Below are positions 11,791-24,380 of a DNA stretch of 64,000 bases, one piece after another. The position numbers and the translations under genes are program-made. The notes below the pieces were generated by a model. The model was not told where the DNA came from. It searched no databases and saw only the letters and a program-made list of their open reading frames with translations. Position 1 is the stretch's first letter, and each line of letters begins with the position of its first letter. Where the stretch lies: positions 64,742,716-64,806,715 of the forward strand of contig NC_081831.1 of assembly GCF_030867095.1 (NCBI RefSeq), read 5' to 3'. This stretch comes from Alligator mississippiensis (lineage: Eukaryota > Chordata > Crocodylia > Alligatoridae).

Positions 11791-14282
11791 TTGATCAAAT
11801 TCTACATGATTTGTCATGAGGCACTGAGATGGTAGGTGTTGTATAACATATCGCAAGAGACATTTATACTCAGTTTTGAAAAGCCCGGTTTTGCTCTAAA
11901 ACAACTCAAGGCGTTGCCAATGTTCCATAGTCATGACTCTATTCAATTTAGGGTAGTCTTGGACTGGAGTGACAGGAGGCTGCAAGTCAAGAGTGAGGAG
12001 CGCTTGCAGAGCTATATAGAGACCCAACCCAGGACTGGAATTGAGAGAGGATTCCCTGGGATCCTGGTTCTCCTAGCAGAAGAGTCTGAACGTAGTAGTG
12101 AGTCAGAAGGAGAGCAATATACTTTGAGGCTTGCCACAGCTCAAGGATATTATGAGCCAGATTCCTACATGGGTATGCTCATGTGACCTGTGTGGTAGGA
12201 AGGTCAAGGATGCAGGAGTGTAAGTTCATCTTGAGAGGCTGAGACAAAAAATCTGGCCTCTGAGAAGTATAAGAAGGGATGGATGAGAATAGTCTTGCAG
12301 TCTGGGAGAAGGGCAGCAAGACAGAGAAAGGGAATTTGTCTTACAGAGAAAAGATTTAAAAGAAAAATAGGTCGTGTATGAGAGGGGATATAAGGTGGGT
12401 GGCCCTGTTTAGCTTTAATCCACTCTTGACTGGGGACCAGCCAGGATCTGCTGTGTTCCAAGCCCTGAAGTGAGGTGGGTCTTGAATACAAAGGGAATTG
12501 GAGGTAGAGCAAAAGCCTGGAAGAGTGAGAAAACATAGAAAGGCTGCAAGTCCAAACTGGGATTTCTTGCCACAACTCTGGGATGAGGTTGAAAATTGTC
12601 TGGGCCCCTGCTTGCACTAGGTCTGGCCCTAATCATTTACTTGCATAAATCCTGTGCTACATTTTAAGAGAGAGAAATGTCCCAGTTCCCTTGGGCAGCT
12701 AATTACTCTGCTGTTTATCACTTCCCAGCTGTCTGTGCATCTGTGGCATATAGGAAGCAATTGTGTCCACTGGGGCCTGGCACAGATGTTTTGTAGGCTG
12801 CTCTATAACTGGACAGCTGTTGGGGGTCATAAAATTCCACATAAAACTATGATGGCAGTTTTAAAACCACTTTAGCAATGATTGTGTGGAGTAAGACCTG
12901 GCCTCCTGTGGGGTCCATAAAACATAAGGCCCATCCAATATGATAAAGCCATTGCTGAGCCAGCACTGCAGTAAGCAGACCTCAAATGAGGCAGACTATA
13001 TAAAGACAGGGGTTAAATTCATCCATCTGCTTTTCATCCTACATATTCTCTAGGGGGCCTGACACATTGGCAAAGCTGTATGTTCATGTGCTCATATTCT
13101 TGGGGACCTTTCAGTAACCTCAGCAGCTACTGTGGGTATGAGTGGTCATGAAAATGGAAAGATTTCCCAGCCTGTCCTTGCAGCTTAGTGCTCTGGGAAT
13201 CATTAGCTTGTCCCTGCTTGTGTTTACCCTGTGCAGTTCATGCCATAAAAAACCCACATTAGGTTTGTGCTCTGCACAGGGAATGAATTCAGCAATGAAA
13301 AGATTTGTGGCTTTGGAGAGTAACTCTTATGAGGGCCAAATCAGTGCATTCACACTACAGATGAATTGGGCCCAACATGGGTAGGCTTCTGTTGGTGAGA
13401 GCTGGCTTGAATGCATGCACACAATAGGTTTGCAATTCATGTTCTAACCTGCACCTGTGTTGCTGACATCTGAAGAGCTCTTCCATTACTTCACACTGGA
13501 GGGATCCAGGCTTTTGGGGGTGTAAGATACTTGGTCTCTTCCTGCTGTCTCTGAGATGCGATAAGATTCAGTGCACTGATTGCTGTGTAATGCTACATGG
13601 CTGTAAACTTCTTACAGTGTAACATTTTTGCAAGTCAGCTGTTCCTGTGTTACCTGAGTGATTACCAGTGTCAACTAATACCCATTCCACCAATAAGTGG
13701 CTTGTATTTTTTCACAGCTCAGTCTTTGGGGGAAAGTTGATTGCTTTGGTGTGCATTGTTTCAAGCTGGTTTGTATGGTTTCTATTTGTAGCCAGTCAAT
13801 CTAATTTCCCTTTCATCAAAAGTGTACTCGGGTTCAGCAAGAACTTGGGCAACAATATCATAGGCTTCTTATTTAGGCTCACTGGGCAGAACAAGACTTG
13901 TTGTTTTCCAGGATAACAGTTGGTCTAATCTGCCTAATTTAATTTGTTTTCCAAATTCTGAGGTTTTATCTTTCTTTAATTACACTTTGTAAACCCAGTG
14001 CTCAGTTCCAGCAGAGATCAAAAGGTTCCCATCAGATTAAGGGGTCTAGGTAAACAGCCTGGGGGCAGTGGTCTTTGTCGGGATTCAGGGACACAAAGCC
14101 CTGTCATTAGCCAAGCAGACAGTTACCAGGACTTCTCTTCTCAGCTCCAACCTCACCTCCTTCACACTTGCATGTTGATATCCAACACAGGCCTTGTACC
14201 TAATTCTAATGCTAATATCTGCTCCAGTGTCCTGCTCTCAGTGAAACTGGACAATTCCAGGATTTTGTAGAACCGATTCTTT
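11791..14282. other. Intergenic, no recognised feature
   Basis: Unassigned sequence. Frames on both strands up to 137 codons (12204-12617) overlap each other and carry no recognisable domain. Confidence 0.35.
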
Positions 14283-14335
14283 GGAATCATAGAAATTAGA
14301 GACTGGAAAAGACCTGTTTGGTTAACAGTCTAAGT
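14283..14335 (-). mobile_element. Short relic of a LINE 3' terminus
   Basis: 'aatcatagaaattagagactgg' and 'aaaagacctgttt' match the reverse complement of the conserved 3' end of CR1-type LINEs. Only about 50 bp can be recognised. Confidence 0.4.
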
Positions 14336-17300
14336 AGGGTTATTATTTATAATACATTGTCCAGTGATTTGAGTGGAGGTGATGAAAAATCACTGGAATT
14401 TTTTAACAGGAAAAAAAATTAAACATCTTTCTTCTGCCCCAAGTGTTTCCCATGGAATGGTTTGGATGTTTTCAGAAAAATCCAGGTGTAGATTTGAAAA
14501 CCTGTTTTGATTGGGGAAAAAAACTTCAGTGTTTTAATGTTAATTTTTTGGCAAATCACAATACAGCTTAGAACAAAACATAATCTTTTCTCCTTCCAAA
14601 AGAAAAGCGTATTTTTAGGAATAAAACAGTCCATGGAGCCCCTGCAGTTTCTCTTGGAGCCTGGAGAGACAGCATGACCTTCCCTGGTCCCTTGTTGCTG
14701 ACAACCACAGAATGAATAGCACAAGCAATATTTCTACTCTGTTCACTGTTGCCATACATTGAACATTTATGTTAGAGCCTGCTGCATCTCAGCGTCACCC
14801 TCTGGCCATAGGGGATAACAGTGCTAATGCATCTTTTTTTTTTTGAATGCTTTGACATTTGGATGATAAATATTTAATCACCTCTTTTGATTGACTATTT
14901 GTTAATTTTAGGAGCACTTGACAGTTCTATGTAGTGTCTAAGAGCTCTAGAAAATTGCCCATAAATCCTTTACAATAAATTCAAGTGTCACCCCCCAAGA
15001 CAGCAAGGGAGCGCGTGTGTCTGGGGGAGGGCCTGGTGGAATATTCACTGGGTTGAAAAGATCCATGTTGGTGGTTACAACTACATTAACCTCTGTCAAG
15101 AGTCATGACCTTGTGCTGACCCTGGCTGGTAAGCAGCAGATCTCTGAAGTCCAAAACATGAAAGTGTGGGAGGTTTAAGAGGCAGAAGAGGAGAAAAGAG
15201 TGGCTCTTCATGGAGGAACCTCCAAACCTATTCAAACAAGGTGCCTAACAATAGCTGCAGAGGGGTAGTGCATAGGCCATCTCCACCCAGTCACTCAGTC
15301 ACCATTGAAGCATTTTCATGCTGTTCTGGGAAAGCCTTTCATATCCAGCTGCAGACTGGCCTGACCTTTAAACCGCACAATTCCTTTTCAAGTAAAACAC
15401 TGCTAAAGAAAAAGGAAGAAGTTTGAGCTTATACAGACAGAGCCTTTAGATCTCTGTTTCTATAGGTCTTTCCTCTCTCTGCCCAAGGCCTTGTTTGCCC
15501 AAGTCTCTATGGTTAGAACATCCTGAAATCAGCAGCCAACCCCAGCTAAATTTTAAAAGCTGGATAGATTATAGTTTTTAATAGGTTAAATCCTGAATAA
15601 AATTATCCATGCCTGATTTATTTTAAGTGAAAGGGGGTATCAAAGTTGACATAAATCTCTGGAGAGCAGTAGACCTAGTGTTACTTCTATCCTTTTGGGC
15701 TGAATTCTCAGGAGGGTGGTTTGCAAGCTTTCATGGCCTTGACCCTAAAGTCAATTATAAACATAAGTTAGCTCTGCATTCAAACTTTCTTCCTCATTCC
15801 CTCTCCACTGACAACCTGACTCTCCCCCAAGCCCCATCCCATGCCCTTTCCAATGCTATGGTGGCATATTACACCCATATTACACTGCTCCGTTACATCA
15901 AGCAGTGAGCCAGTCCTAATGTTGAGCTGTGGGCTTGTGACTAGACACAGCAAGGATAATGGAAGATAACCAGTTTTATAGGACAATTGTAATCACTTTT
16001 TGCTGGATTTGTTTAGCAAATAAAACTCTCCACATTTTCAGCAAAAATGATATTATAATTGGGTAAGGTCACAGCATGGGAAAATGTATTCCAATAAAAT
16101 AGGAACAACCTGGATTTTTGTCCCAAACTCAGGATGAAGCTGTTTCAAACAGACTTTGAGATTCTAAGGCATAGATAGCTGTCCATCTTCACATAGCCCT
16201 TTGCCTTTCCTGGTTTCTATCAATAAAACAAGCTCTTAAAGAGAGTCAGAAATGATCTTCTTGTAAGCAGTAGCAAAACTGAGCATGAACAACTGGGGCC
16301 AGAGCCTTGGGCACCACCTTTGTGGGTGTGTGCATAAAAACACCCACTGTTGCAGCGGCAGCTGGCCCTGCCCCATGCATTGTAGCTGTCCTGGGTGTGA
16401 AGCTGCTTTGCTAATACCTCTGCTGGTGAGATTTCCAGCATGGTTTCTAAGACCCAGTTTGAAATAATTTGAAGCTATTCCATGTAAACAGGATAATATG
16501 ACAGTTTATATAAGTTTGTAGGACCCCCCTGTCCCCAGCTGGCATCTGTTTTTAATTGGCTAATAAAAAGCTACGCTTAAACTGAGTTTTCTGTGCTTGT
16601 TGGGTTGATCATAGGGATTTACGGGAAGGCACCTAGCTTGGCAGTTCTGGGCTTCAAATGAGCTCCTCTCCTGTCCATTTTCACCCTACCATTCCCCCTA
16701 AGAAAGCGTTTTATATACCAGTAGTTATTCTCATGAGTGCATCCAAGTCAGAGAGTCTGAGAGTGGTGCGGGGTACATCCTGTCTGCATGTCAAAAATTG
16801 GCAAGGCCAGGGGTAGATGCACCTCAGTACAGTTCTGGTTGCACTCCTTGGCTTGTTATCTTTTGCCTTAATTTTCTTTAAAGCTAAGAACTTGCTGTGC
16901 AGGCTGTGCACAGGATTTGGATGTGGATTTTGTAGGTAGCAGGTAGGATTCTTGTCTCTACATTCTTTTGAAAGGACAACCCCAGTGTCAGAACTGGGGC
17001 TAGTTTAACTGGCACAATTAATTCTCATTTTCTATGCAGAAAGAAAATGATCAGTACAAGCTTTTTAAAAGAAACTTCAAGCAATCTCTGTAACAAACAT
17101 TTATAAAATAACTGCCTTAATAATAAGTTTCTTCATCTCCATTTATAGGTAGTGATTGACTTATGCCCTGAAGGACCAGGGTTTATTAATTGCACTGGTA
17201 AATAATGACCAGCTTGTCATCCTCAACCATTCAAATATGAGTCAGGCACCAAACAATCATGCAATGTATTTAAAACCCTGTTGAGGGTTTTAAAAATTAT

Positions 17301-18103
17301 TATTTACCTTCTGACTTTTGGACCTTAAGGGCAATTGGAATTTTTAAAGATTTTCCTAGCACTGCTAAAATGTGGGTTTTGCATATGAAAATTGAGATTT
17401 TCAGGTACTTACAGGACTCCAGGAGATGGGACAACACTAAGTGCAAGATTTAAAAAAAAAAAATGAATAAAATAAAGGTATTATGGTATTAATTAATTGG
17501 GTATTAATTATACCTAATTCCTATTTAGGTATCTGAATCATGACAGCTGTCAGCAATGTAATGAAGAAGGCTGAAATGATCTCCTGTGTTGTATCCTTGT
17601 ACCAGGCCAGGAAGTAACCAACCATATATATCCATGGGTTCTCAAAAAAGCTGTATCTTTTGTTTGATCTGCAGAGGTCAACACAAGAGAGGCCTCCTCT
17701 GTGAGAACAGACCGGGCCAGCTGTGATTGCACCTGCCCCCGCCTTCCTCCAGCAGCCCATACATTCAGCTCAGGGCTGGTGACCCAGTGCTCTGTTTGCC
17801 TGTTCCCAAATTCAGGGAGGAAGAGTGAATATCAAACAGGCCTGTACTCTTTTGATGTAGCCAAGGGATGCTATCAGGTCTGGCTAGGGGGTGGGGGTTT
17901 GTTCCTTGGAGGCTTGTTTGCCTTTCCCTGGCTCTTCTGTACCTTTAACCAACCATCCAAATCTTCAAAGACTCCCCGCACCCAAAGGTGCAGCTTCCTT
18001 TGAGCTGGCACTATTACCAGCCTCTTGATAGGGTGTGTGCGTGTGAGAGGGAGAGAAGAAACAGAGAACACGTGCTTCTTTTTTCCTCCAACCTGCTCAG
18101 GTC
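14336..18103. other. Intergenic; A+T-rich, possibly some conserved non-coding sequence
   Basis: No gene recognised. 17040-17330 is AT-rich, free of recognisable repeats and contains TTAATAAT and TTATTAATTG-type homeodomain-like words; whether it is conserved cannot be judged from one sequence. 17451-17520 holds a poly-A run and nested TAATTAATT palindromes. Confidence 0.3.
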
Positions 18104-18111
18104 ATGCTTAG

Positions 18112-19318
18112 TAGGGCTGTGCGAAACGGCACCGTTCCATTTCGACTTGAGTTTTGAGGTTTTGACAGAACAGCATTTCATTTCAAATTTCATTTTGATT
18201 CGAAACTGCTGTTCTGTTTCATTTTGTCTAAACAGTGATGGTGTTTTGACGTTTTGCCCATACGCTATAATGGGGAAGCTTGAAACAGCCTCTCTCATCC
18301 AGCAGGCAGATAGGGGCTGTGGAATCAGAAAAAATATACGCCTTAAACTTTGGTTATTTTAGTTATAAGATGACATGACCGTTTTGTGGAGAATTGCTGG
18401 CTCTGTATAGTAGAACAGATAAGAGAAAGTGTTTGTTCTTTGTAACTCCTCTGCAACTGCTTCGCTCACCGCGGCCTTGAAGATAGCAAAAAAGTATGTA
18501 CAAATCTGATTTCCAGATGCAAGAAAGAGGTTTGTGAACTAACCTTGCCTCCCCCATTAGTTCCCATCCTGATTGCAGCAAAGAAATAATGAAGTAATAT
18601 TATAGCCGCTTTTCATGCTAATTTCACTATATGATCACGTGAGTTGTAAGCAACTGTTAAAAAGTATATAAGCCTCCTGATTTTGCTCTTGGGGGGGGGG
18701 GGACCCCTTCCAAGTGCTTGGGAAATCCATGTCACTTTGGAATACCCCCTACAGCTGTAGTTTCTTTTGAATAAAAGCTTCTGCTGACCTGACCCAAAAG
18801 TATGCTGCGTGTGTTTCCACGACAGGGCCCATAACCCCGAGAGGGCTGTGGGGGCTGTGTTTGTCCTCTTGGGGCTGTGGGTTCCCATCTGCCTGCCAGA
18901 TGAGGGAGGGAAGCCGGGTGCTGCTGCCTGGGACTGGGGAGCTGGGGAAGGGAACTGAGCTCAATGGCTAGGGAAGGGAATTTAGCCCAGCTATCTAGCG
19001 CTGGGGATGAGCTGAGCTGAGTTCCCTTTCCCCAGCCCGATCGTAGCTGCACTGTGATCCCCTGCACTGTGATCGGCTTCCCGCAGCCCAGCTGGGGGAG
19101 GCAGGGAGAGCCAAGGCTGCGCTCCCGGCTGAGCCACATGGGGCTGGTTGCTTCGAAACTCAAAACATTTTGAAACTTTCAAAATGTTTCAACTAGCCTC
19201 GTTTTGTTTCGAGGCTTGTTTGAAGCCCTTCGTTTCGATTTGATTTAGCTGTTTTGAGCTCAAAATGAGTTGAAACAGTGTCGAATCAAAACAGCCAGTG
19301 AAATTTTGTGCAGCCCTA
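18112..19318. mobile_element. Fold-back MITE with TAGGGCTGTG ends, interrupted by a solo LTR
   Basis: The left end TAGGGCTGTGCGAAAC mirrors the right end TTTTGTGCAGCCCTA. A perfect 8-bp duplication ATGCTTAG flanks it (18104-18111 and 19319-19326). Subterminal regions (18130-18250 and 19150-19310) are packed with TTTCGA, TCGAAAC and TTTTGAAAC words in both orientations. The centre is GC-rich. A 507-bp LTR (18318-18824) was inserted later; without it and one copy of its target duplication the MITE is about 696 bp. The 8-bp duplication suggests hAT affiliation. Confidence 0.85.
18318..18824 (+). mobile_element. Solo LTR of an endogenous retrovirus (507 bp)
   Basis: It starts TGTGGAATCAG and ends TTTCCACGACA, so it has TG...CA ends. 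It is flanked by a 4-bp target duplication GGGC (18314-18317 and 18825-18828). Promoter-like TATATAAG lies at 18665-18672, a 12-G run at 18691-18702 and a polyadenylation signal AATAAA at 18770-18775. That order gives U3-R-U5 in plus orientation. No internal viral genes accompany it, so it is the product of LTR-LTR recombination. A 4-bp duplication fits a gammaretrovirus-like origin but does not prove it. Confidence 0.75.
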
Positions 19319-19326
19319 ATGCTTAG

Positions 19327-22207
19327 TTTGGCCTTCTGTTCGTGGAGGTTTCCTTCACCTTTTGAAACCAATGCAACGTGGCTGGAAGTAGTTACAGTCC
19401 AACTAGGAATAAGGAAGTTTTTTTGTTTTGTTTTTTGTTTTGTGTTTTGAAGTGGGAGAGCTTGTGTGGGTTGGTTCTTCCTCCACCTGTAAGATTTCTC
19501 CTTGAAGCATGCTTACAGCCAGCCTCCTCTTTCTTCATATGAGACTTGTCCACAGAGGTGTGTGAATGGCATTGCTGGTAAACAGTAGTTGCACTGCATG
19601 CAGTTTTGTGGTAGGGAAAGCAGCTGGAAAAGGCTTTCATATTTCTGAGAGGATGCTTCTGCACAGAGAAATGCGTTGTCACATTGGGATAGCTTCACTA
19701 CCCCCAGGTGTGGTAGCTTAGGTACTGGAAGCAGTATGAAAGCTTGTTCAGGGCTAGCTTAGGTACCCTCTGCATGGCACTGCACTATAGAGGCTGGACA
19801 TGCCCAGAAGTCATTTAGGGCTCTGTTTTTCTCCTGCACTTCTTGCACAGTACTGTTTGGGGTGAGTTTATCATTCCTCAATCAACGTGTTTTAGATTCT
19901 GTTCCTGTAATTTCCAAACTCTTTCTTCTCATCCACACAAGTGCCATTACTGAGATGCATGCACGTTGTAAAAGCAGCAGAGGTTAGGTGACTGAGTTTA
20001 GGGCTGAGTGTTGGTTCTGAGGTTTAATAATCCCAGGTCTTGCTGACTGGCCTTAGGTAAATTATTTGGAATTGCCATCAATTTACAATGTAGTCAAATT
20101 GTTATGAATCTGCTATCTTGGTTCTCTCCATCTGAAATTAGGTTTTTTTTTAAAAATGATCTGTATTAAGAGACTTTGCATAAATAATCTTGTTATAAAG
20201 GATACTAGGCACCCTAAGCAGTCCTTCGTGTCTCCCAGATACCCACAGCTTGAGAAACACTGATTGACAGGATTTGCCTGGGGAAAGTGTGTATATCAGT
20301 TCATTAGAATGACTGCTGTTATCGTGTTTAAATATGAGTAAGAGATGCTCTTGAAATACACTGTTCTCCTCCTCTTCCTAGTGTTAATACTTTCATTAAG
20401 GCAAAACCCACCCAATGCTTTTATTGCTCCTTTCCCAAATGACTGTCATTTTCTGCCCTCTACAGTTAAGTGCTTGCAACTGCTATCAGAGGAATGAAAT
20501 TGTGGTGAATGGAAAAAATATTCAAATTCAGATACTCAAATGCTCAAACTTCAAATGTTCAGGGAGTTTTTGCATTTTTTCTGTCTAAGTAAGCATTACC
20601 ATGCTTTGTAGATTTGTTTTTCGATTCTTCTGTGAAGAATGGGTCTCTTTTCAGGTGAAAACAAGATGATCACTAAGTAAAAACAGAAAGAAGTGAAAGA
20701 CTGAAACTCAACTTGTGATAATGGAAATATTAATTGTTTTAATTGTCAGGATTTCAAAACATTCAGAGTAAGTTGACAAACCTTTTACAAAGCTCTTCAG
20801 GGTTTCATGATTTTATAGTTGTTCTAAGACCACTAGTGAAGTCAGTTTGGTATCAACTACTATTAGGCTGTTCCAGATTTAATGTTACCCACAAAAGAAA
20901 AAAAATCCAAAATGTTCTGATGTGCCAAGAAGGGTTCTTGAATCCAGTTTAGTTTTGTTAAGTTTTCTTTTTCCTGCTTGTTTTTTGCCTTAGGCATATC
21001 GGAAATGTCAGCTGTATTCATCTCAGGTGTCGTGGGAGCTTCACTCATGTAGAACTGATGATTCCTTTCCATCATATGTTTCTCTGTTGGCTATGGCCCA
21101 GTTGGGAAAGACAAGAAACTTGCAGTTCTAGCCTAATTCTTTTTTCTAGTCAGTAACTCCAGGCAACCAGGCAAGCTTCAGATCGCTCTCTTGAACCAAG
21201 AAACAACTCAATGTTTTTAGTCCAAATCAGAGCAGGAGTGGACAACCTGAGAAGCAGCCCTGCTGGGGAGGGGATGAAGGAGGCACTGTGCCAGCTTTCT
21301 GAATTCTGGGGCAGACAACTGGCTCTAGCAACTCAGAATGGTCCCTAAGGTGCTCTAAGTTATAGCAGTTTAAAGGACCACAGACCACTTCAAGCACAAA
21401 AGACTGCTCTAAGCAAGCCTCCTCACGTCTTGGGTAAGCCCCTATGCTGCAGGCTACTCAGGAATGTGCAGTGCTGCACAGGTAAAAAAAAGGCTACCCA
21501 GGAGCAGCATTTGGAGACTAGAACCTGACCCAGAACTGAGGTCTTTGCATTTAGCAATTGACTGGGGCATATACAGTGTCCTGTGTGAAGTGGGATCTTC
21601 GTAACAGAAGCTGGGACTTATCTTTCTCTTCACATGTCAAAAGACTTGCACACAAATGTGGGGATTCAAATACAGCAATGGGGCAGAAACATGGACATGT
21701 TTCTCTTCTCTGCTACAAGCTCTCTCTAGCTTAGGCAAGCAGCACTCCCACGCTTCCTTGTCTGGTGTGGTTGTTTCTATGGTCTATATAAGGCCACAGC
21801 TCTACAAGTCACAAAGCACAGCCAGGCTTCTAGTAATTGGTGGTAGCAGGCTCCACACAGGAAGTAATTTGCAGGACTAAGTCATAATCAGTAACATCAA
21901 TGTACTCTTAAAGTATAGTCTGTACTGCCTCAGTGCCACACCCAGGACCACCCTGTCCCAGAAGCAAGGCAATGGACCCCCTGAGAGTAGCACTGAGCAT
22001 GCACCAGTGACTGCACTGAAAACAGAGGCTAAGAGCAGGTCTGGGCATGTGCTCACCACCATCCTAAAGCAGCTATGCCATCCCATTTCTGGGATTAGGT
22101 GCACATGCTGCTTCAGGGGCTGGAGCAGCACGAAGGAAGTGCAGGCATGGCCTTAGTCTTCTTAGGTGCTTCGCTGCCAGCCAGACTTTGATGCATGATA
22201 CTAGGTC
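19327..22207. other. Intergenic with one possible MIR relic
   Basis: Bases 20005-20080 contain 'cccaggtcttgctgactgg' and 'ccttaggtaaattatt', which resemble the central MIR block in plus orientation (low confidence). 19418-19450 is a T-rich TTTTG simple repeat. Bases 20245-20266 end in GAGAAACACTG, resembling a hAT right end, but no matching left end was found. No gene recognised. Confidence 0.35.
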
Positions 22208-24380
22208 TAGGGACAGACACTCAAAAAGCTGGAGCCTGAATTGATTCAATCTTTGCAGGTTAGTCTAACCTGCCTAGGTTGAACCGATTTGTAACAGCAC
22301 AGACGTTCCCTCTGGACTGAGGAAATGATGGCACGGCCTGTAATTGCTCAGGCTAGGCGCGGGGGGGCACTAGAGCATGCCCTCAGCTGCAAGGGAAGCT
22401 GTGCTGGGGTGTGGGGGACATGGTCAGTCTGGGCAGTAGCCTCAAGTGAACTGACCAGGAGGGGGTTTAATTCCCCACTCCCTGTCTCACCGGCAGGGAC
22501 CCAAGCCGGGTCTGATGGGCGCTCCTCCCTTGCTGCTGCAGCAGCAGGCTGGCATGGCCCCTGAGGCAGAGGGGACAGAGGGGGGTTATTCCTCTGCTGC
22601 GCTTGCTCCCTGCTTGGTGCAAGCAGTGGAATAAGACCCATACTACACCATCTGCTGGGGTCCAGAGGGAGGGGGGAATAACTCCCCTCCCTGCCTCTCA
22701 CCTAAGGGGCCATGCTGGCCATCATCTGGCTGCACCCCTGCCCTGCCACTGCAGCGGTGAGGGGGCAGGGCTCTTGATGGGGGCAACAGCCCCTGTCACA
22801 TTGCCAGAGAGCGCGAGCCCCTTCCCTGGGGGGGAAAGGAGGGGGGGGGAGGGGCTGCTGCAGTGCAGGCAGAGCTGTGGAGGACTGTGTGTGGCAGCAC
22901 CGGGGCTCGACGGGGGCCAGAGCCCCTCCCAGTGCCACCACTGTGGTCCGCAATAGCTTTCCCCACCCCACAGCAAGGCCCCCCCCTGCTGGGAAGGGGC
23001 TTGTGCTCCAAGAAACCATGACACGGGCTGCTGCCCCCATCATGGTCACTCCCCACATCGCTGCTCCAGTGGCTGGGTGGGGACAGGGCCCCTTAGGCGG
23101 GGGGCAAGGAGCAGGGTTATTTCACCACTTGTCCCGGGCACAGAGTGAATGGCAGTGGCAGTGGTTGGGGCAGGCAGACCCTGCTGTGGTCCCCCAGGGT
23201 CAGAAGGGAGAACAGCCCCCTTCCCTGCCCCCCGCCTAGGGGTCCTTTTGGCCAATGTCTGGCCATGACCCTTCCTGGCCACTGGAGCGGCGAGGGGGAA
23301 GTGACCGTGACTGGGGCAGCAGCCCCTGTCACAGTTTCCCAGAGCACAAGCCCCTTCCCAGTGGGGGAGCTGTGCTGCGGAGTGGGGAAAGCTGCTGAGG
23401 ACCACGGCAGCAGTGGTGTTGGAGGGGGCTCTGGCCCCCACTGAGCCCTGGTGCTGCCATGTGCAGTCCACCACAGCTCTGCCCACCCCGCAGTGCAGCT
23501 CCTCACCGGGAAGGGGCTCACGCTCCCCAACATCATGACAGGGGCTGCTACCCCCATCAAGAGCCCTGTCCCCTTGCTGCTTGAGCAGCAGGGCAGAGGC
23601 ATGGCCAGACCCCTTTGGCAGTGGGTGCAAGAAGGGAAGTTATTCTCCCCTTCCTCTGGCGTCCAGTGGAGGGGGCTTATTCTACCACATGCCACAAGGG
23701 AGCAAATGGCAGTGGTGGTCAGGGCAGGCAGACTCGACTGAGGTCCCCCAGAGGCAGTGGGGGGGGAGGATAGCCCCCCTCCGTGCCCCCTCTGCCTCAG
23801 GAGCCATGCTTGCTGGCCTCTGGCCATGCCCAGTCTCGCCGCTGCATCAGTGTGGGTGGGAGAGCACCTGGCAGGCCCGGCTCAGATCTCTGCTGGTGGA
23901 ACAAGGAGGGAAGGGGGAATAAAACTTCTTCCCTGCTCCCTTCTGGGGCCAGCATCTGGCCAGACCCCCACCCCTGCCTGTCCCTGCTCCAGCTGGGGAG
24001 CAGAGGGGCAGGGCCAGCCCTGCTCCCTGGAGCAGAGAGCACAACCCAGACAGCATAGACAACTAGTAGGGGAGGCATGGGGGGGGCATGTGCCCCCCTG
24101 ATAGGACTATCCTCACCGCTGCCAGTGTCTGTGAGTGCTTGCCAGCTCCATCCCTGCTGCCGACACTGCCGGTGGTATCTATGGGTGCTCACCAGCCCTG
24201 TCCCTGGCACCAACGCCACCGCCGGCTTCTGCGGGTGCCCCTGCCCAGCAGGGCAGATGGCAGAGAAGAGGCTGGGGCTGCACAAGTATTGAGCCCCTCG
24301 AGGCTCCCCCACCATCTGCCCCTGGCATGCCAACATCTTCCAAGTCAAGGTTGCAGGGGTTTTTGGCACTCAGACCAAAA
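22208..24380. mobile_element. Very GC-rich composite repeat related to the element at 45208-46006
   Basis: It opens with TAGGGACAGACACTCAAAAA. The first ~110 bp read 'aattgattcaatctttgcag' and 'ttagtctaacctgc', closely parallel to 45208-45320. A second shared module is 'cagggccagccctgctc' with 'ggagcagag' at about 24005-24045, matching 45728-45755 in the same orientation. Between these the sequence is made of GC-rich inverted and tandem units (separate entry). Open frames up to 236 codons run through on both strands, none with a recognisable domain. The right boundary was not found; 24380 is where the GC-rich character ends. Confidence 0.5.
22735..23610. repeat. Tandem pair of palindromic GC-rich units, period about 530 bp
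   Basis: The word CAGCCCCTGTCACA occurs near 22788 and again near 23321. Each is followed by 'agcgcgagccccttccc' or 'agcacaagccccttccc'. The reverse complement of the same text follows in each unit: 'gggaaggggcttgtgctcc' near 22990 and 'gggaaggggctcacgctcc' near 23510, each leading into 'gggctgctgcccccatcat' or 'ggggctgctacccccatcaa'. So each unit is an imperfect inverted repeat and the unit is duplicated in tandem. Strong intra-strand pairing is expected. Confidence 0.65.

Noticed and set aside
20245-20266. GAGAAACACTG as a possible hAT right end
   Set aside because: No matching left end or 8-bp duplication was found upstream.
21225-21360. 'caggagtggacaacctgag' as a possible hAT left end
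   Set aside because: No convincing right end or target duplication nearby.
22348-24369. Many long open frames (up to 236 codons) on both strands
   Set aside because: They overlap each other on opposite strands inside GC-rich, inverted and tandem repeat DNA; stop codons are rare there by composition, and no product shows a recognisable domain.
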